NCBI RefSeq assembly: GCF_000003605.2
Contig: NW_003153297.1
Location: forward strand, 1,795 to 15,812
Direction of reading: 5' to 3'
Origin: Saccoglossus kowalevskii
Taxonomy: Eukaryota > Hemichordata > Enteropneusta > Harrimaniidae
Length of the DNA stretch: 14,018 nucleotides
The notes beneath the pieces were generated by a model. It saw nothing but the letters and a program-made list of their open reading frames with translations, was not told where the DNA came from and ran no database searches. This document shows, in pieces, positions 7,766-14,018 of this stretch; position 1 is the first letter of the stretch, and every line of letters starts with the position of its first letter. Position numbers and translations under genes: made by a program.

Positions 7766-8277
7766 TAACTTTTAGTGCTTTCTAGTCAGCTTTTATGATT
7801 TTGCTTTTTTCGTTTCGTAGCAATTTTTTTTAAATTTCAAACCAACTTTTACTACTTTTTTGATTGGTTTAAAGACATAGCATCCAACAAATTTTGTTGA
7901 TTCTTTGGCACTTTTTACGACTTTCCTAGCAAATTTTAAATTTTCCAGACGAATTCTAATACATTAAAGCAACTTCTTAGGATTTTCTGGCAGCCTTTTA
8001 TATCTTCCAACTTCATTTATCTCCTGGCAACTTTAAAGGTAAACCAACCTTTTCAATTTTCCAAAAAGAATCTACTACTTTCCAGCTACACCTTTTGATT
8101 TTCGAGCCAACTTTTATTACTTTTTAGTCAAATTTCAAAACTTTTATTTTCATTTTTTAATTCCTGACAGTTTTAGGAGACACTTTTTCGAATTTTCAGG
8201 CAGCACGTTTGACGTTTCTTTCAACCTTTTCAATATTCCAACAAATTATCACTACTTTCTAGCTAAACTTTTATTAC
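7766..8277. repeat. Ancient degenerate tandem repeat, period about 21 bp
   Basis: Roughly two dozen phrases of 17-28 bases follow each other. Each starts CTTTTA or a variant, then a pyrimidine-rich middle such as CTACTTTC, and ends with AGCCAAC, GGCAAC, GGCAGC or CCAAC. Examples are ttttactact, actttcctagcaa, ttttctggcagc, tttccagctacac and ttttcgagccaac. Spacing averages about 21-22 bp but is irregular. The pattern is too diverged for exact repeat matching yet consistent over 500 bp, and the strand bias (pyrimidines on plus) holds throughout. No frame stays open. Confidence 0.6.
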
Positions 8278-8507
8278 AAAACTCAGAAGTATATGAATGC
8301 ATACAAATGGGCAGTATCATCAAAATAGAATTATATTGTTGTCGATTGGGAGGTTTTCATAGAAAGGAGAATTTTATGGGTTTAACCGGACCACATGACC
8401 GAATGTATGGCATATATGGCACTAACGTGGTTTAAAAATCCATAATAACAGAGTCACTATAGTAAAGCTATAAGAGCTCACAAATTGACATATGAAGCAC
8501 TAGAAAG
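8278..8507. other. Unassigned AT-rich stretch
   Basis: Nothing recognised between the degenerate repeat and the TTAA microsatellite. No open frame is worth reporting. Confidence 0.4.
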
Positions 8508-8529
8508 TTTAATTAATTAATTAATTAAT
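8508..8529. repeat. (TTAA) microsatellite
   Basis: About five and a half uninterrupted TTAA tetramers, which also form a self-complementary palindromic tract. Confidence 0.9.
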
Positions 8530-9300
8530 GATTTCCCAATGATTATTTGTATTGGGCGAATTTACGCTAGTTATCGTTTTGTGTATAATGACAGTTACAA
8601 GACGGCTACAAAGACGTTAAACACCAATTTATGGGGTCGAGGCACAATCTTTTAAATAAGAGATTGACATTTGGAAACTCTGACGGAGGGCTAGTAGAAT
8701 TAAAAAAAAGTTTACAGAAAAAAAGCAGGGACCAACAACAAAACTACAGTATGCAACCATAATAAGAGAAGACAAGAAGAGCAACAGAAATGATATATAG
8801 CCTGCAAAATATGAGTTATGTCTTGATTAAGTTTGTCTGCTGTAGAAAGTTGTCACAGACTTTGGATCTAACTGAAGTCTTTAAACTCAAAGCAGGGCTT
8901 GAGAAAGTTAATGACAAACTTTTATTTGAGTATATACAGTTTATGTGATAATCCCAGAGGTTTTTATAGGAGCTGAGTAGGAATTTCTTTAGTCTGAGAA
9001 TTTTAATTGACTGGAACAGTCTTACGTAGTATAGTGCAAAACAGTATTCGACCGTGACGTTTACCTCCATGGGATGGGCGGAGCTCAGTATTCTAATTGA
9101 CTGACTATGAAACTACAACAACTGCCAATCGTTCATTGTACACATATATTCAACGTATGTGCGCATCTAATGTTGTGTATATTTAGTACTGTGTAATATT
9201 TCATTTTAGCTGGAATGGAAAGACATTTTGGCTGTTTTGTATTAAGTTTATTTTGTTCATTGATTTTTAAAGAATTGAATATAAAATATCGGAAAAATTG
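8530..9300. other. Unassigned stretch
   Basis: No gene recognised. A minus-strand open frame at 8816-9070 (84 residues, first Met at 9070) has no domain, no signal peptide pattern and low complexity. The phrase agacgttaaacacca around 8612-8626 is reminiscent of interspersed repeats I associate with molluscan genomes, but its boundaries cannot be set from one copy. Confidence 0.35.
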
Positions 9301-9310
9301 TATTTTCTCT

Positions 9311-9354
9311 GGATTTTATTTTCGCTTATTCATACCGTCCGCGAAAATAAATCC
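9311..9354. repeat. Inverted repeat with TTTTCGC arms
   Basis: GGATTTTATTTTCGC at 9311-9325 and GCGAAAATAAATCC at 9341-9354 are complementary apart from one extra T, separated by 15 bases. A third partial copy of the arm, gtgaaaataaaatac, follows at 9359-9373. The arrangement resembles short foldback interspersed repeats. Confidence 0.65.
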
Positions 9355-9633
9355 CAAGTGAAAATAAAATACTTTAGAGTAATCTAAACTGTGAAAGGTA
9401 AAACAAACAATTCATTTCTCGTGACGAGGAAGCTTGTGAGAACACAAATTCAAGTCGGGTGGGTATATGCACAGTTTCTTCTAGAGTGTCGTGGTCTATG
9501 CTACTGTAACAGTGTTCAATATGTATATTCACAAACTTAAACCACGTTGCGTAGAGTAAATAAATATTTTCGGCTGTATTTTGTTCTACTGTAATTCTAA
9601 ACATGGTTTGAACGACCGCATTTTGGTACATGA

Positions 9634-9641
9634 TGACGTCA
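9634..9641. promoter_or_regulatory. Second full CRE palindrome
   Basis: TGACGTCA within gatgacgtcatgg. The CRE at 4844 has a nearly identical right flank (TGACGTCATG in both). No gene signal lies nearby, so it may be incidental. Confidence 0.2.
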
Positions 9642-9649
9642 TGGTTTTA

Positions 9650-10260
9650 ATGACTTAAACCATTATAGATTAAAGAGACCAACCCTAGATCTATTTATCA
9701 GTATTGACATATTGTTGTATTTTAACAAAATCATTGTTAATTATTATTTACATGCCAAAAAAAGGAATGCCATAATAAATTGTTTTATTCTATTCTACTG
9801 CCGATTCCAATATACATACAATCTAAATATAGCCTTAATAGATTTGAATGGAATGAAATGAAATCCACTCATTTGAGGTATTTTTAGCGTAAAAAAATAT
9901 TTAAAAAACAAAATTGTGGAAAAATGAATAATTATTGAAAGCAGAAAAAATTTAACACGTAAAATATAACTGCAGAACTGCAGAATATAATATTTTAGGA
10001 GGAATTAAACATGCTCCAACAACCATGTCTATTAAACGCTATACAAAAAACTGTTCAATATAGTCTACATCCAACAATTTCCGGAGATATGGAGTTTTTC
10101 AAATCAGAGTAAAAACAGCCTAACCGTTCAAACTACATGGACATATCCATATCAAGCTGCATAGGTAGAACAATATTTATACGCATACTTTATGTAAGAT
10201 TGGTGTAATTTCTGGACAAACATAACTGTCTTCCCTTGTGTTGAGTGACAGTGTCAGAAC
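9650..10260. other. AT-rich stretch without genes
   Basis: No coding or RNA signal recognised. It contains short A and T runs and the small direct repeat ctgcagaactgcaga around 9971-9985. Confidence 0.4.
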
Positions 10261-10316
10261 TTACACGTCTAAATACGAGAATGCCTAGTCACGCGAGATT
10301 TACGAGAGCTCTTGGC

Positions 10317-10328
10317 TGAGCATGCGTA
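10317..10328 (+). promoter_or_regulatory. NRF1-like motif
   Basis: TGAGCATGCGTA matches 10 of 12 positions of the NRF1 palindrome consensus TGCGCATGCGCA. It lies in a short CpG-containing patch (10280-10345) that stands out from the AT-rich surroundings, about 150 bp upstream of a strong splice donor. Confidence 0.3.
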
Positions 10329-10329
10329 G

Positions 10330-10478
10330 TCGGAAAAAGTGTATCGCTCTACTGCTACTATTTCATGTCATAGGATATATTTGATCAAAATAGTGATTTA
10401 TGCTAGCACATGCCAAGTCTGGTTTATGCGAGTAGTGCAACCTAATCGCCGTTCTCTGTGCATTTCTGCAGTTACATG
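10330..10478 (+). other. Candidate first exon ending at a strong 5' splice site
   Basis: ATG|GTAAGTATT at 10476-10487 is one of the best donor matches in the window. Upstream is a CpG-containing, NRF1-like patch. This combination suggests a transcription start followed by a short, probably untranslated exon, with an ATG possibly in its last three bases. No acceptor with a convincing downstream coding exon was identified in the window, so the gene body, if real, lies further right. The exon start is a guess. Confidence 0.22.
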
Positions 10479-10617
10479 GTAAGTATTGTGTCAGTTTTTA
10501 TTTCTGAAAAGTACTTATGAATGACACTGACTGTCCCAAACAGTCAGCTACAACTTTTAAGTGCACCGTGACCGACGATCAAAGTGAAAGAGCAGAGATG
10601 GTCGCGTGTGAGCCATG

Positions 10618-10642
10618 TTCAATTCAATTCAATTCAATTCAA
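10618..10642. repeat. (TTCAA)5 microsatellite
   Basis: Five perfect pentamers. A related ttaattcaattcc occurs at about 10695-10707. Confidence 0.92.
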
Positions 10643-10926
10643 TCCAAAATCAAATGTGTTGCCGGTTGTTCATCTCATCGATCATCGCCGAGTATTAATT
10701 CAATTCCGTAGCCTGACCTGGATCTACGCGTTTAAAAACAAAAATGTCCTTGGTTGCTTGGGTCAGCGATCAACATTGTTGGAGACACCAGCTGAGGTCT
10801 TTCGAAATCATAGCTGATACTTGCTGTGCATGTACTGTAATGTTGAAATTTCCCGCCGCTTTCAGTGTTTCCGCTGATAACAAGATTTATATTGTAGACC
10901 GTATCCAGTCCAGTAATTTGGTTTAG

Positions 10927-11700
10927 GCTGTATTTACACAAGATAAAATTACTAAAATATGCCGGTATACGTGTCATGTAGTTACATGGTCTGTTGACAC
11001 TTTCAAGAAGAAGAAAACGTAAAAAACCGATAACAAAATTGTGAAATTCTGACAGGATTTATGATACCTGCAATTGATTTTGACCAATTATTATATTGTT
11101 TGAATGTTTTGTTATTTTCACATTACTATGACAACAACAATTTGTTGAATAAAACTACCGGTACCTGTAAATGTTATGCACCGTCGTTAAAAATATATAG
11201 TGCCTTTAAAAAAATAACAAATAAATCTTTTTATGAAGCTCAGCTATTTAAAAAAAATCTATTGGAAATGCATACAATGTATCTTGGTAAATATCTAGGC
11301 ATATCTTGTTTCAGTTGAATTAGATACAGTACTAGGCTGCATAATTTGTAAATACATTGCCATTTATATGTTAATTAAATACCAGTAGTTGATCCATTCT
11401 GATGTTGGTGATCATTCTTTTCTGACCAATATTGATTTCATTTCACGGTTGTATTGTTAGTAGTAGCCTTAGGTAGTCAAAGTGCACTGACATTATTATA
11501 TCCCCAGTCGTTCTCATTTTCAAATTTTGTTGTATTAAAACAGACAGATTATGTAAACTTCAGAGGAATGTCGCATACTGTAATCAAAATTGTAATCTGA
11601 TCGAATTGAAAAACGTGCAAAAAAGCAAAAATATTCAACAAAAGGTTAAAATACCTTCAAAAAAAAAAAAACTTAGATGCATAGCCAAATGCTGTAAATT
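10927..11700. other. Unassigned AT-rich stretch
   Basis: No gene recognised. The open frame at 11061-11318 (85 residues) lies after an acceptor-like ctgacag (to 11055), but the peptide is N/K/L-rich with no known motif. An A run lies near 11658-11670. Confidence 0.35.
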
Positions 11701-11714
11701 GCTTTAATTTTGAG

Positions 11715-11870
11715 AGACACGAATTTTCGCTAATTTTGTGAATCCATCAAAATCCCAAACTTTGTAGCAATGAAAATTTCTCTGGGGGGGCTACGTTACA
11801 GGTTGTTGGTGACTTTCACAAAATTTTGTCTTCCCAGAATTTTGTTGTGAAAATTTCTAGTTGTAAAAAC
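11715..11870. repeat. Possible short foldback repeat with AATTTTGTGAA arms
   Basis: AATTTTGTGAA at 11732-11742 and TTCACAAAATT at 11815-11825 are perfect 11-bp inverted complements. Related gaaaatttct phrases occur at about 11772 and 11850, and a G7 run lies between the arms. In AT-rich DNA this could be chance, but the clustered variants of one phrase suggest a decayed interspersed repeat. Confidence 0.3.
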
Positions 11871-13251
11871 CAAGCGATTCACAGTAGTTTGATACAAATA
11901 CATGTTACATATATTTTGATTTGTGTATGAAATGGTTGCTGGCTGGTAATTAGAGTCCTAAAGTATTTGTATTAACCTGTATGCTCTGTTTACTGAGTGG
12001 GCATAGAGTGCAATGACTGTAGTATGTCAACAGTTACACTCCCTATATGCAAATATAAGGGGCCTTATAATCTACCTATTTTATTGTCTTAAAACAGGGA
12101 ATTATGGGTTGACTTCAGGGGTGTGTCTGTTCAGCCACACTGGTATCTTAGATATGAGTGGGTCGATGTTAAAAAAAAATAAATATTTTTTATGAATTAT
12201 TGTTTTTATTATATTTATAATACTGTATTTGCTCTATTATCACCAATGACTGAAGTGTGTTTATGGTCAAAATAAGTTGTATTTTAATGCAGCATATAAT
12301 AAATGCAATTTTTGCTTATGTATGCTCTTATTGGAGATGCGCTTCTAATGGATTAAATTGGTAGTACAGATTTATCTTATAAACAATAATCATAAGTTTA
12401 GATTTCTATATTAACTGAATGACAGACATGATGTATATCTGACAGCGTTGAGTGAGACTTGAAATGAATGTCTTTGTATTAAATATGGTTAGACATGTAC
12501 ATGCATGAAAGTAAAACAACAACACACAGCTGTAATACTATTCCAGGTACAAATATTGCGTACTTTGGAAATTTTATCTCTGTCATCATTTTGATGATTA
12601 CGATGTTATTATAGCTTTGAAATTTTATAAAATGGACATGTGGGATAAATAGCATCTTAGTTCTATGATCCTTTATTTAATAAATGTGATATTATAGGGT
12701 TATTGGTGTCAGTAATACATATGCTATATGGGTAGTAATTTAGATGCAAAGCAGCACATCTTTTCACTCCAGTAACAATATATTCAACAGCTTTATTTCT
12801 AAAGCTGAAGGCAATTATTTTTTTTGCATGAGTTCCTAATTTACAGACTAACAAATATCTATCAATGTGGCTGTAATTGTTGGTGAACACTTTATTCAAA
12901 ATAATTAATTAATTATTATTCTGTAGCATGGAATATTTTTTTTTCTTACTTTAAATTGAACAAATGCATTGTTTGTGATTATTAAAGTTGGTGAATATGT
13001 TAATTAAATAATTGAATCAATGCTGAGATGCCATCAAATTTTAGTAGTTGCGATATTTGGTATTGTACCTCTGACATTCAGTTGAATGATGAGACTTGTC
13101 AAAATAGGTAATTGATTGTCTATGATGGAGGACTTGCATGATACATGTGAGGTTACCCATATATCTATGTGTAGGTACGTACATGTACATGTATGTGTAT
13201 TTTAGATATGCCTAGACCACTCAAATGCATGCTATTTCTTATTGTACTGTT
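11871..13251. other. Long AT-rich stretch without genes
   Basis: No coding, RNA or mobile-element signal was recognised on either strand. Open frames at 12013-12195 (plus) and 12663-12899 (minus) have unremarkable translations. A short self-complementary tract, tacgtacatgtacatgta, occurs near 13176-13193, just before the terminal minisatellite. Confidence 0.45.
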
Positions 13252-14018
13252 GAGTCCATGGTTTATGATAACTCTTGCACCATTGAAGAGTGCTTGGTTT
13301 ATGATAACTCTTTTATATTTTATGAGGGTAGGAGGTTGCACCATTGGAGAGTCCATGGTCTATGATAACTCTCTGATATCCCTGGGGATGGGGGTTGCAC
13401 CATTGAAGAGTTCTTAGTCTATGATAACTCTCTGATATTCCCTGGGGATGGGGGTTGCACCATTGAAGAGTCCATGATCTATGATAACTCTCTGATATTT
13501 CTTGGGGGTAGGGGGTTGGTCTATGATAACTCTCTATTATTCCCTGGGGATGGGAGTTGCACCATTGAAGAGTCCATGGTCTATGATAACTCTCTGATAT
13601 TCCCTGGGGATGGGGGTTGCACCATTGGAGAGTCCATGATCTATGATAACTCTCTTATATTTCTTGGGCGTGGGGGTTGGTCTATGATAACTCTCTGATA
13701 TTCCCTGGGGATAGGGGTTGCACCATTGAAGAGTCCATGGTCTATGGTAACTCTCTGATATTCCCTGGGGATAGGGGTTGCACCATTGGAGAGTCCATGG
13801 TCTATGATAACTCTCTGATATTCCCTGGGGATAGGGGTTGCACCATTGGAGAGTCCATGGTCTATGATAACTCTCTGATATTCCCTGGGGATGGGGGTTG
13901 CACCATTGAAGAGTCCATGGTCTATGATAACTCTCTTATATTTTATGAGTGTAGGGGGTTGCACCATTGGAGAGTCCATGATCTATGATAACTCTCTGAT
14001 ATTCCCTGGGGATGGGGG
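13252..14018. repeat. 60-bp minisatellite, 14 units, continuing past the window end
   Basis: The phrase TATGATAACTC recurs (with one decayed copy) at 13264, 13300, 13361, 13420, 13480, 13522, 13582, 13642, 13683, 13743, 13803, 13863, 13923 and 13984. Most spacings are 59-61 bp; short units of 36, 42 and 41 bp lack the gcaccattg part. Other unit landmarks are ATATTCCCTGGGGATGGGGG and TTGCACCATTGAAGAGTCCA. Because 60 is a multiple of three, both strands show local open frames: a 20-residue repeat containing VYDNSLIFPGDGG on plus and DHGLFNGATPIPREYQ on minus. The 36-, 41-, 59- and 61-bp spacings break these, so they are by-products. The array is cut by the window edge. Confidence 0.96.

Noticed and set aside
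8816-9070. Minus-strand frame of 84 codons
   Set aside because: Low-complexity L/S/K-rich translation, no motif and no neighbouring gene signals.
10744-10926. FSVSADNKIYIVDR peptide resembling an NHL or kelch strand
   Set aside because: Only about 15 residues look similar, there is no second repeat, the upstream residues are unrelated and the frame stops soon after. Probably chance.
11061-11318. Plus-strand frame of 85 codons after an acceptor-like sequence
   Set aside because: N/K/L-rich peptide typical of AT-rich DNA, with no domain and no matching donor or partner exon.
13474-13988. Open frames on both strands within the 60-bp repeat
   Set aside because: Explained by a stop-free unit with a period divisible by three, and broken by the 59-, 41- and 61-bp spacings.

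Overview
This is a window of non-coding, AT-rich eukaryotic nuclear DNA. Nothing in it looks bacterial: there are no compact gene runs, no ribosome-binding sites and no operons. It has splice-site-like and poly(A)-signal-like sequences, decayed LINE-type retrotransposon pieces, a compact non-autonomous transposon with internal tandem repeats, and three or four different minisatellites. This mix fits a marine invertebrate, with a lophotrochozoan such as a mollusc the best guess. That guess rests on general genome style, not on a diagnostic gene. No complete, convincing host protein-coding gene is visible.

Layout. Positions 1-1814 are AT-rich; the only gene-like signal is a strong 3' splice site at about 478-489 followed by a five-codon exon (490-507) and a plausible 3' UTR with AATAAA at 828. 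Positions 1815 to about 2731 form a self-contained element: a 5' terminal hairpin, a core of 140-bp tandem repeats, a matching inverted repeat near the 3' end, and a 3' stem-loop. This is the architecture of Helentron-associated (HINE/DINE-like) elements. Positions 2982-4197 are a 25-bp minisatellite of about 48 units with two different higher-order patterns. It leaves all three minus-strand frames open. Positions 4250-4860 look promoter-like: a ZNF143/Staf-type site, an AAAATGGCGCC motif containing an ATG in good initiation context, a donor-like GTAAAT and a perfect CRE palindrome.

Positions 5725-6620 hold the C-terminal end and 3' tail of a 5'-truncated non-LTR retrotransposon. About 100 bp later (6725-7161) lies a separate, frameshifted piece from the front of a reverse-transcriptase domain, interrupted by about 103 bp. 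Positions 7766-8277 are a very degraded tandem repeat with a period of about 21 bp. From 8300 to 13230 there is AT-rich sequence with small repeats, a TTTTCGC hairpin, a second CRE and one possible first exon/promoter (10317-10478). From 13252 to the window end there is a 60-bp minisatellite that runs off the edge.

The genes do not form a pathway. The window is best read as intergenic or intronic sequence shaped by transposon decay and tandem duplication, possibly crossed by the ends of one to three host genes whose bodies lie elsewhere.
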